A DNA stretch of 10,944 bases from the NCBI GenBank assembly GCA_031260825.1, contig JAISKS010000028.1, forward strand, positions 1-10,944, given 5' to 3'. This document shows positions 1-6,486 of the stretch, one piece after another. Both the position numbers and the translations under genes were made by a program. This stretch comes from Bifidobacteriaceae bacterium. Its GTDB lineage: Bacteria; Actinomycetota; Actinomycetes; Actinomycetales; Bifidobacteriaceae. A model generated the notes under the pieces. It saw only the letters and a program-made list of their open reading frames with translations, was not told where the DNA came from and searched no databases. Position 1 is the stretch's first letter. Every line of letters starts with the position of its first letter.

Positions 1-4
1 AGTA

Positions 5-10
5 TATAAT
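5..10 (+). promoter_or_regulatory. -10 box of a probable leaderless promoter
   Basis: A perfect TATAAT lies at 5-10, and the paired ATG codons of the large surface protein start at 14 and 17. A start point about seven bases past the box would fall on the second ATG, so the transcript would have essentially no leader. No Shine-Dalgarno sequence is present. The -35 region would lie before the window and cannot be seen. The call is inferred from spacing and is strengthened by the same geometry at 2943-2955. Confidence 0.55.
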
Positions 11-13
11 TAA

Positions 14-2905
14 ATGATGAATACATTCAAAATACATTATAAACTTCTAATATCACTAGCAGTAATCCTAACCCTCAGCACTGTAGCATACGCCACAGAA
101 AATCCAATCAAATCAGCGATAAAAAACGCCCTATCCTCACAAAATGATATATCTCCACAAGCAGCAGTATGCTCTGGCGAAGGCGCAAATCAAGTTTGTA
201 TTGAAAATGTTGTAGCAAATAGTGGACCAACAGAAGGTGGCACCCTCGTAACAATTGTAGGCAGCGGCTTCCCAAATAAAGCGAAAACATCCGACTATGT
301 ACAATCAGGTTTAGTTTCACATTATGATGGAATCAACAATAATAATACCGGTGATTTAGACCATAAATCTGATTTAGCTGGCTGGGTTGATTTAAAATCA
401 GGAACATTACTTCCTCATTTTGGAACTATTCAAGATGGAAAAGGATGGAAATTTAATGGTTTTCAAATTTCAGAAGAAGATGGATTTAAAGGCACTAGAC
501 CAACCGCTTTTCCAACAGGAAACAATGAAAGAACTGTAGAAGTTGTATATAAAACTCCAGATGATTTTAATTCAAATGATATGCAAACCCTAAATCAACT
601 ATTTGCATATGGAAATACAAGTGATACTCAGTATTTTGGAGTTTTATTAAATAGAAATGGCAATTGTGATGCTAGTGATACTTATAAACTATGTATAAAT
701 GCTATAAATGGTGGTGGTAAGCCAGCTGATTTTGCAATTTGGAATACTGCAATCCCTACTAAACTTAAAGAGGCTGGTACAATTAATGCCATTTCATCTG
801 CCTATAAAGATAATGTAGGCACTAATAGTAAAGTGTTTTTAAATGGCGCTTCAGTCGCAAGAACAGGATCTACTGCAGGAACTTCATTGAACACTGGATC
901 TGGAGATCCATTATATATTGGTGCCAGATCCGATACAGGTACAGCCAACCAACGATTAAATTCCAATAAATTTACAATCTTAAGCGTAAGAGTGTATAAT
1001 CGCGCAATCATTCAAAGTGAAGCTTTATCAAATTACGAAGTAGATCAACAGCGCTTTTTATCTCCACCTGTTGTATATATCGGCGGACAAGAATGTACTG
1101 ATATGACTGTAATTTCCGACCACACAATTCAGTGTAAAACACCAGAACACGCAGAGGGAATTGTATCAGCAAAAATCGTATATAATAATCAGCAACCTGA
1201 AATTGAAAACGCATACACTTATAATAAAGTTAATATTTCTTCCATATCTCCTGCTGTAGGCCCTCAGGGAGGAACAAACACTGTGACGCTTTATGGTGAA
1301 AATTTCCCATATGCATCAACTGAAGATTATATAACAGATGGGCTTGTATCACATTTTGATGCCATTGATAATCAAGGATTAGGCGATAAATATCACTCAA
1401 AAACAGTAGCAGCTTGGACTGATTTAGTATCTGGACAAACTGCAGCCCAAACTGGAGCTGCAAGCGGTGGAGATGGCTGGCTTTCTAATGGTTTCAGATT
1501 TAGTAATAGTACTTATTTCTCTATGATTGCCCCTAGCACTGGTCCATATGCGTATCCAATTGGCAATACTGACCGTTCCATTGAAATCACTTATAAGAAT
1601 GCATCCAATTATTATGGAGCAAGCTCAGAGTATATTTCTCCATTTTCTTATGGTGAAGAAGGTGCAGGACTAACTGTAGGTATCTTATTCCACAAAAACT
1701 CCGAATGTACTGGTGGTGGTACCAAACTATGTTTAATGCCTTTAAACGGACATAATGCAGTAAATGATTATTATATCGTAAACAGTAGACTTCCTCAAAG
1801 TTATTCAACTCCATCTGTACAAAATACTATTTCAATGGCATATCATAACAGTCCTACATCGCCGTCTTCTAAGGCATATTTAAATGGTACATATTTTTCA
1901 TCAAATAATACTAGTGCTAGCGGATCTTTAATAACACCTGCTAACTCAACAGTTTTTATTGGACGAAGAGTAACATCTGGTACACCTGCCCACTTTACTG
2001 GCTTTACGATTTCTTCTGTTCGCGTATATAATAAACAAATTTCCGAGCAAGAATCACTTACAAACTGGGCTGTCGATCAAATTCGTTTTGTCCAAACTCC
2101 TACTGTCCAAATTGGCGGAAATGCTTGTACAGATGTAGTAGTTCTTTCAACTACTAAACTACAATGCACAGCTCCAGAAGGTACATCAGGCGCTAAAAAT
2201 GTAACATATCAATATGGCAATACGAATATTACATTAACAGGTGGCTACACATATGCCACTGCTGACGACACTATTGTATCTGTCATTTCTCCTGATTCCG
2301 CACCAAAATTTGGAAATCAAACAATTACATTCACAGGTCAACATTTAGAGGCTGATAAAGTAGATAAAATTAAGATTGGTTCAAACGAATGTACTGGCAT
2401 AGCGCACACTGAACAAAACATTGTCTCATGCACAATTCCTGCAGGAAATCCAGGCTATGTAAATATCGTATTATATAAAGGCGACACTCCCGTTCTCACA
2501 CTAAACTCAGCTTTTGAATATATAAATGTTACAAAAGAACCACTTAAATACAAAGTAAAATATAATGGTACAGGTACAGGCTTTGGGCAATACGTTCTAG
2601 GTGGTACAGGCGACATTGAATCTGGCGACAATGCTGATTCACAGCTCACTCTTGAAGATGAGTGGAATGGCGTAAATGAAGTCACAATTAACACTCCTGC
2701 AAATATTGAAATTACTGGTGTAAAATCAGGATGGACTAAATCTGGTACATCAGGAGCCTACACAATCACCAGCACGTCAGGACTAAAAACAGCCCTCGCT
2801 ACTGCAGAAATGCTTAGAGAACTTATATTTACACCAAGCTCTGCTCTTGATCCTACAGGTGCTACGAACAAAATCCAAATTAGTTTAAGCAACGGACTTT
2901 GGTAA
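14..2905 (+). CDS. Large secreted surface protein with two LamG-in-TIG nested modules
   Basis: A 963-residue exported protein, probably an adhesin or cell-surface structural protein. Residues 1-27 form a signal peptide (basic start, hydrophobic 11-24, cleavage likely after AYA-27). Residues 62-88 look like the first half of an IPT/TIG domain (GPTEGGTLVTIVGSGFP). About 255 residues of LamG/concanavalin-like sequence follow (94-347: GLVSHYDGI, KVFLNGASV, LYIGARSD, SVRVYNR), and the TIG domain resumes at 352-404 (VVYIGGQEC...TIQCKTPE). The same order recurs at 406-432, 438-692 and 696-747. A third, uninterrupted TIG domain lies at 752-837, then an unassigned C-terminal domain at 843-963. Paired Cys residues recur in every TIG domain (361/374, 704/718, 793/806) and in both LamG-like segments (218/227, 564/573), suggesting disulfides outside the cell. 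No sortase motif or C-terminal membrane anchor is seen. Translation may start at the second ATG (17). Ligand unknown. Confidence 0.88.
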   Translation: MMNTFKIHYKLLISLAVILTLSTVAYATENPIKSAIKNALSSQNDISPQAAVCSGEGANQVCIENVVANSGPTEGGTLVTIVGSGFPNKAKTSDYVQSGLVSHYDGINNNNTGDLDHKSDLAGWVDLKSGTLLPHFGTIQDGKGWKFNGFQISEEDGFKGTRPTAFPTGNNERTVEVVYKTPDDFNSNDMQTLNQLFAYGNTSDTQYFGVLLNRNGNCDASDTYKLCINAINGGGKPADFAIWNTAIPTKLKEAGTINAISSAYKDNVGTNSKVFLNGASVARTGSTAGTSLNTGSGDPLYIGARSDTGTANQRLNSNKFTILSVRVYNRAIIQSEALSNYEVDQQRFLSPPVVYIGGQECTDMTVISDHTIQCKTPEHAEGIVSAKIVYNNQQPEIENAYTYNKVNISSISPAVGPQGGTNTVTLYGENFPYASTEDYITDGLVSHFDAIDNQGLGDKYHSKTVAAWTDLVSGQTAAQTGAASGGDGWLSNGFRFSNSTYFSMIAPSTGPYAYPIGNTDRSIEITYKNASNYYGASSEYISPFSYGEEGAGLTVGILFHKNSECTGGGTKLCLMPLNGHNAVNDYYIVNSRLPQSYSTPSVQNTISMAYHNSPTSPSSKAYLNGTYFSSNNTSASGSLITPANSTVFIGRRVTSGTPAHFTGFTISSVRVYNKQISEQESLTNWAVDQIRFVQTPTVQIGGNACTDVVVLSTTKLQCTAPEGTSGAKNVTYQYGNTNITLTGGYTYATADDTIVSVISPDSAPKFGNQTITFTGQHLEADKVDKIKIGSNECTGIAHTEQNIVSCTIPAGNPGYVNIVLYKGDTPVLTLNSAFEYINVTKEPLKYKVKYNGTGTGFGQYVLGGTGDIESGDNADSQLTLEDEWNGVNEVTINTPANIEITGVKSGWTKSGTSGAYTITSTSGLKTALATAEMLRELIFTPSSALDPTGATNKIQISLSNGLW

Positions 2906-2919
2906 ACATCATATTTTAA

Positions 2920-2948
2920 TTGCAAAATACAATAAAATATGCTAAAAT
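2920..2948 (+). promoter_or_regulatory. Promoter of the small surface-protein run, probably leaderless
   Basis: TTGCAA at 2920-2925, a 17-bp spacer, and TAAAAT at 2943-2948 preceded by TG at 2940-2941 (extended -10) make a good vegetative-type promoter. The predicted start, about seven bases past the -10 box, falls on the ATG at 2955. No ribosome binding site precedes that ATG. An AT-only 8-bp inverted repeat (2911-2918 / 2933-2940) overlaps the promoter and is probably chance. Confidence 0.65.
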
Positions 2949-2954
2949 ATATGT

Positions 2955-3638
2955 ATGAATAATACTAATTTGACAACTAAGCAAAACGTCTATGCTGTCC
3001 AAATCACACCATTAATATCTGTGGTTACTCTATTAATCCTAGCATCTCTATGTACTCTTTCATATTTTGTAGCACCAAAAGCATATAGTCAATTAGCCCA
3101 AATCTTACCAAATCAGAATACAAATCAGACTGCAAACTTAACCACAAATCTTGCCCCAAAACAAGCTAACGCAAATCCAACTGGAGTTGGCACTGCCCTT
3201 CTTCCTGTAGAAAAAGGCGGTACAGGTCAAAATTCTATTCAAGCTTTTAGAAATTCCTTAGGTTTAGGAAACACAACTTCACAGCTTCCAATTGCAAATG
3301 GTGGTACAGGCAATGCAAACGGTTTCGCCCAGTCTGCTGGCTATATTACTGCTGAAGGCGTAGATGCTGGCACTCGAAAATTATGGTTTGTGGGTGATGA
3401 TTCTTGGGCTGTAGGTGATTATTTTCCAGCTGGTGCACAAAATGGAGATGTAGTGATCATGTCTGCTATTCAAGGCTCAAATTGCTGGATGAATGAGCAT
3501 ATAATTACTGATGTGTCTACAAAAGATGCTTATGGACTAGAGCTGTATTCTAATAGTACATTAAAAAGATTCGCAATGACAGGTTCTTCAAAATCAGAGC
3601 TGACTATTTATGATACTGGAAATACCTACTGGGGATAA
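2955..3638 (+). CDS. Membrane-anchored protein with tail-fibre-type repeats, paralogue 1
   Basis: A 227-residue protein with a cytoplasmic N-terminus, a hydrophobic segment at about 18-40, a Gln/Asn/Thr-rich stalk to residue 80, then a fibre-type repeat (LPVEKGGTG...FRNSLGLG, 83-105) and a shorter copy (LPIANGGTG, 111-119). The remainder (about 137-227) begins GTRKLWFVGDDSW and is shared with the next two genes. The GGTG...LGLG...LPIANGG pattern is typical of bacteriophage tail-fibre and collar repeats; the C-terminal domain is not one I recognise. The N-terminal segment points to a surface location on the cell rather than a virion part. A role in attachment is inferred. The start is fixed by the promoter, not by a Shine-Dalgarno sequence; an ATG at 2951 is out of frame and closes at once. 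Confidence 0.8.
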   Translation: MNNTNLTTKQNVYAVQITPLISVVTLLILASLCTLSYFVAPKAYSQLAQILPNQNTNQTANLTTNLAPKQANANPTGVGTALLPVEKGGTGQNSIQAFRNSLGLGNTTSQLPIANGGTGNANGFAQSAGYITAEGVDAGTRKLWFVGDDSWAVGDYFPAGAQNGDVVIMSAIQGSNCWMNEHIITDVSTKDAYGLELYSNSTLKRFAMTGSSKSELTIYDTGNTYWG

Positions 3639-3641
3639 ATT

Positions 3642-4229
3642 ATGAAAAAAAATACCTATGTACTTATCCTAAACAAAAAAACTGTTTTAACACTAATTTT
3701 AATAGCTACTTCATTTATACTAGCCGCTGCTGCAATCGGAATTCAATTTAATTCAGAATCAGTTTACGCAACTCCAGCAGGCACACAATCATCTGCACTT
3801 CCATTATCAAATGGTGGTACAGCACAGGCTACAGCAGCAGCCGTCCGCAATTCAATGGGATTAGGAAATACAACAGGACCTCTACCTATTGCAAATGGTG
3901 GTTTTGAAAATGCAACTGGAAATGCTGTAGGAGCATACACAATCTCTGCAGTTGGTACTAATGCTGGTACACGCAAATTATGGTATATCGCTGATGATTT
4001 CTGGGATTATACTATCGCTGAGGTATTTCCAACAGGAGTACAAAATGGAGATGTTGTGATTATTGCTGCTTATACAGGGTGGATGCGTCAATATATTGTA
4101 ACAGATGCTGTAAATCACGTAGCGTATGGTTGGGCCGTCGAAAATGGAGAATCTTTAAAAAGAATTGCCATAAACGGAACTAATCATACTACATATAAAG
4201 TTTCTGATTCAAGTATTACACATTGGTAA
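3642..4229 (+). CDS. Membrane-anchored protein with tail-fibre-type repeats, paralogue 2
   Basis: A 195-residue paralogue of the preceding protein, starting three bases after its stop. A GGGGA at 3631-3635 may serve as a weak ribosome binding site, so coupling is likely. The hydrophobic segment is at about 13-34 with a possible cleavage site after VYA-43, and the stalk is much shorter than in the upstream copy. The fibre repeats are at 53-75 (LPLSNGGTA...VRNSMGLG) and 81-88 (LPIANGGF), the second having lost the final TG. The C-terminal domain (about 109-195) opens GTRKLWYIADDFW and includes NGDVVIIAAYTG, a WMRQYIVTDA segment and LKRIAINGT, all alignable with its neighbours. No catalytic motif is visible. 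Likely a surface fibre or adhesin; function unknown. Confidence 0.8.
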   Translation: MKKNTYVLILNKKTVLTLILIATSFILAAAAIGIQFNSESVYATPAGTQSSALPLSNGGTAQATAAAVRNSMGLGNTTGPLPIANGGFENATGNAVGAYTISAVGTNAGTRKLWYIADDFWDYTIAEVFPTGVQNGDVVIIAAYTGWMRQYIVTDAVNHVAYGWAVENGESLKRIAINGTNHTTYKVSDSSITHW

Positions 4230-4241
4230 AGGGAGGAATAT

Positions 4242-4850
4242 ATGAATAATCAAAACGTAATAATATTAACTCCTAAAGCTTTACTCTCAATTTTCGCTGC
4301 TACCATTTCAATTTTTATGCTATCTGCATTATTAATTTCACAAATGAACACAGTTCAAACCCACGCAATTCCTCAAAATGCTACTGCCGATGCACTTTCC
4401 ATTCAAAAAGGTGGTACAGGAGCTACAACTCTTGCTGCCGCGCGAGATAATCTAGGCCTAGGAAACACAACAGGAGTTCTTCCTATTGCAAACGGTGGTA
4501 CAAATAACACTACTGGTGTTGCTGTTTCAGCAAAATCCCTACTCGCATCAGGGGTAAATGCAGGTACAGATTCAAATGCAAGACGCATCTGGATGTTTGC
4601 CGATGATTATTGGAATTATGACAATTCTGAATCATGCCCAACTGGTGTAAAAGTCGGTGATGTTGTTATTGTGACTGCCATCAGTGGATATTTTCGTCAA
4701 ACTATAATAGGACAACTTTCACCTTGTCTTGCTAGTGGTTGGGGACTTAAAGACAAAACCAAACTTCAAAGAATATCTGTTACAGGTGATTCAGCTGCTC
4801 TCAATTTTGGATATTATGTTCTTGATACATCCAATTCAGGCTGGGTTTAA
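4242..4850 (+). CDS. Membrane-anchored protein with tail-fibre-type repeats, paralogue 3
   Basis: A 202-residue third paralogue, preceded by a strong GGGAGG Shine-Dalgarno sequence at 4231-4236, five bases before the ATG. The hydrophobic segment spans about 13-34. The fibre repeat is the most canonical of the three (IQKGGTGATTLAAARDNLGL, 54-73), followed by LPIANGGT at 80-87. The C-terminal domain carries RRIWMFADDYW (114-124) in place of the RKLW form, then PTGVKVGDVVIVTAISG and LQRISVTG. Two Cys residues (132, 162), absent at these positions in paralogue 2, may form a disulfide. The strong binding site contrasts with the leaderless first gene of the run and suggests this copy is made in its own right. 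Function inferred only as a surface adhesin-like protein. Confidence 0.8.
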   Translation: MNNQNVIILTPKALLSIFAATISIFMLSALLISQMNTVQTHAIPQNATADALSIQKGGTGATTLAAARDNLGLGNTTGVLPIANGGTNNTTGVAVSAKSLLASGVNAGTDSNARRIWMFADDYWNYDNSESCPTGVKVGDVVIVTAISGYFRQTIIGQLSPCLASGWGLKDKTKLQRISVTGDSAALNFGYYVLDTSNSGWV

Positions 4851-4859
4851 TATTTTATT

Positions 4860-6125
4860 ATGAAACAATATTTTAAAGCTCATTTTGCATATAAGATCTT
4901 AATTGTTACTATTTTGCTGCTTTCAGCAACATCTTATTTTTGGGCAGATAATATCAAAGCAGTAGCAAACGATGATATCATATCTCCAGAGTCTTCACCA
5001 AACTCTAATTATGTTGGTCAAAATATTACAATAAATGGACAGGAAAAATCTATCGCACTTGCATCTGATTTTGACTCAGTTGCTACTGCAACATACGGTG
5101 GTGTTACTATTAGAAAAGTCGGACCGTTCGCATATTTATCTGGACAGCCCACTAATGCAACAGGCTCAGAACATTCCCTAGGAGCGTTAACTCCAGGATA
5201 TAATGGTTTTGCAGGTGCTTATTCGGTTTTCCCAACATTTTCTCACGGAAATAGTAATATAGGCATAATCTTTATTAACGGAAATAACGGTGGTTCAACA
5301 AATACTATTCGTGCAAGACACTCTGGATCAGATGCCAATGCAAGAGCTACAGGCGTATGGTTGACTGGCACTGATTCTAGTTGGGATAATTATTATAAAT
5401 TAAATCTAAATGGCACATCTAAATGGGTACTTAATGGCGATGGTGCTAACTATGCTGATACACATTGGAGCAATGGTACAGGCTACCAAAAATGGGGTAA
5501 TATGGTAATTTATAATTATTGGGGTACCGCTCCTGCCTCTGGATATGTGACAATTCCTGGATTACCAGATTGTTCAGGATGTTCTAATGGAGATAGATGG
5601 GCCGGTCTAGCTTTTGGTGAAAGTTCAAAAGCGTCTTATGCGGTTGCTATGCAAACCGGAGGTGTATATGTTTGGTCTGGTGATGGAGCATCCCATGATA
5701 ATGTGATGGTTCATGGGGCTTATCTAACATCTCCTACTCTAGGAAATTGGTATTCAAAGAGAGATTTAACTATTGGTAATACAAAAAAATCAGTTATGGC
5801 ACTTGATGATGGTACTTCAGTGACTTACGGTCCAACTGCTTACACAAGATTAAGTAAGGACGAGCATATTTGGAAATTTGGTAAAATGGTGTTTTATACT
5901 TCTATGAGTAAAGGCTTTGGTAATAACGGATTATCTGGTACTTCTTATTTTACAATTCCTTCTGCATATACACCAGTTCGTTATGAATATGGAGTTGGCT
6001 GGAATTTTAATGGCAATACGAGAATCTCGTTTAATATTGACTCTACAAATATTTACGCATGGAACGTTGATTCTGTAACTAATTCAACTAATACTGGCGC
6101 CTTCCTCATGTGGGAAACTTCTTAA
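4860..6125 (+). CDS. Secreted protein of three tandem ~124-residue tail-fibre-like repeats
   Basis: A 421-residue exported protein with a hydrophobic segment at about 11-29 and possible cleavage after WAD-30 or KAVA-36. The rest divides into three tandem units starting near residues 51, 175 and 298, each about 124 long. A unit opens with a short linker (NITINGQEKS, KLNLNGTSKW, DLTIGNTKKS), then a KxG turn (IRKVGPFAYL, YQKWGNMVIY, IWKFGKMVFY), a central GALTPGY or TIP segment, and a C-terminal strand pair ending GVWLTGT, GAYLTS or GAFLMWE. The layout resembles receptor-binding beta domains of phage tail fibres, from memory only. Residues 237-241 (CSGC) are present only in the middle unit. There is no Shine-Dalgarno sequence; TAATAT at 4848-4853 ends six bases before the ATG, so a weak leaderless start is possible, or translation is coupled across the 9-base gap. 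Confidence 0.8.
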   Translation: MKQYFKAHFAYKILIVTILLLSATSYFWADNIKAVANDDIISPESSPNSNYVGQNITINGQEKSIALASDFDSVATATYGGVTIRKVGPFAYLSGQPTNATGSEHSLGALTPGYNGFAGAYSVFPTFSHGNSNIGIIFINGNNGGSTNTIRARHSGSDANARATGVWLTGTDSSWDNYYKLNLNGTSKWVLNGDGANYADTHWSNGTGYQKWGNMVIYNYWGTAPASGYVTIPGLPDCSGCSNGDRWAGLAFGESSKASYAVAMQTGGVYVWSGDGASHDNVMVHGAYLTSPTLGNWYSKRDLTIGNTKKSVMALDDGTSVTYGPTAYTRLSKDEHIWKFGKMVFYTSMSKGFGNNGLSGTSYFTIPSAYTPVRYEYGVGWNFNGNTRISFNIDSTNIYAWNVDSVTNSTNTGAFLMWETS

Positions 6126-6127
6126 TT

Positions 6128-6305
6128 GTCATTCCTGTACACCCTGTCATTCCTGCACACCCTGTCATTCCTGCGAAAGCAGGAATCAAACGAAAGCAGG
6201 AATCTACCCTGTCATTCCTGCACGCACTGTCATTCCTGCGAAAGCAGGAATCTAACGAAAGCAGGAATCCATCCACCCTTGTCATTCCCATGAAAATGGG
6301 AATCC
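6128..6305. repeat. Nested cluster of palindromic GTCATTCCTGC/GCAGGAATC repeats
   Basis: The arm GTCATTCCTG(C) occurs at 6128, 6146, 6164, 6211 and 6229, and the complementary arm GCAGGAATC at 6179, 6196, 6244 and 6261. Two full hairpins (6164-6187 and 6229-6252) have 8-bp stems ATTCCTGC/GCAGGAAT with a GAAA loop. A third (6281-6304) is a compensated variant, ATTCCCAT/ATGGGAAT, with the stem kept although its bases differ. Extra left and right arms flank the full units, so larger nested hairpins are possible. The cluster starts two bases after a stop codon. Repeats of this type (proteins carry them as VIPAKAGI) are dispersed in many bacterial genomes; a related copy lies at 10618-10641. Confidence 0.9.
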
Positions 6306-6308
6306 ATC

Positions 6309-6366
6309 GAAACCCCGATTTGGTTTCATTTTAAACCCAAAAACACCCAAAAAGGAAACCAAATCG
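6309..6366 (+). terminator. Possible terminator with a competing long-range hairpin
   Basis: GAAACC at 6309-6314 can pair with GGTTTC at 6322-6327 across a 7-base loop and is followed by ATTTT, a weak terminator-like hairpin. The same GGTTTC arm is part of CGATTTGGTTTC (6316-6327), which pairs perfectly over 12 bp with GAAACCAAATCG (6355-6366) across a 27-base loop. The two foldings exclude each other. Neither is followed by a long T run, so termination is uncertain; the hairpins could instead protect the 3' end of the upstream transcript. Confidence 0.4.
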
Positions 6367-6381
6367 CGGTCTCGCCAAATA

Positions 6382-6411
6382 TTTGTAAAATAGTTTTGTA
6401 TATTTTACAAA
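6382..6411. promoter_or_regulatory. Perfect 11-bp dyad upstream of the signalling operon promoter
   Basis: TTTGTAAAATA at 6382-6392 and TATTTTACAAA at 6401-6411 form a perfect inverted repeat with an 8-base gap. It lies roughly 50-80 bases before the predicted start point near 6462, where an activator or repressor dimer could bind. The promoter has no good -35 box, which would suit activation. No regulator gene is visible in the window, so the protein is unknown. Confidence 0.45.
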
Positions 6412-6446
6412 AAGTACACATTGAATACACAATTCTGTAGTTTTTC

Positions 6447-6455
6447 TGATATAAT
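6447..6455 (+). promoter_or_regulatory. Extended -10 promoter of the signalling operon
   Basis: TGATATAAT at 6447-6455 is a perfect extended -10 element (TGnTATAAT). No convincing -35 hexamer sits 16-18 bases upstream; a TTGAAT at 6421 is too far away. The predicted start near 6462 gives a leader of about 25 bases with a GGAG ribosome binding site at 6477-6480, six bases before the ATG at 6487. Unlike the surface-protein genes, this operon therefore has a conventional leader. Confidence 0.65.
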
Positions 6456-6486
6456 AAAAGTACAACAATAAAATATGGAGTAGAAA

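Noticed and set aside
2911..2940. Terminator hairpin after the large surface protein
   Set aside because: The 8-bp stem is only A and T, has no following T run, and overlaps the -35/-10 region of the next gene.
2955..6125. Prophage tail region
   Set aside because: Only fibre-type repeats are phage-like; the proteins have export or anchor segments and no structural, packaging, integrase or lysis genes accompany them.
6128..6305. CRISPR-like array
   Set aside because: Units are palindromic arms with irregular 7-60 base spacing, there are no equal-length unique spacers, and no cas gene is near.
6106..6334. Small reading frames on both strands across the palindromic repeats (VIPAHPVIPAKAGI... 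type products)
   Set aside because: They are translations of the repeat arms, with no ribosome binding site and overlap with the end of a real gene.
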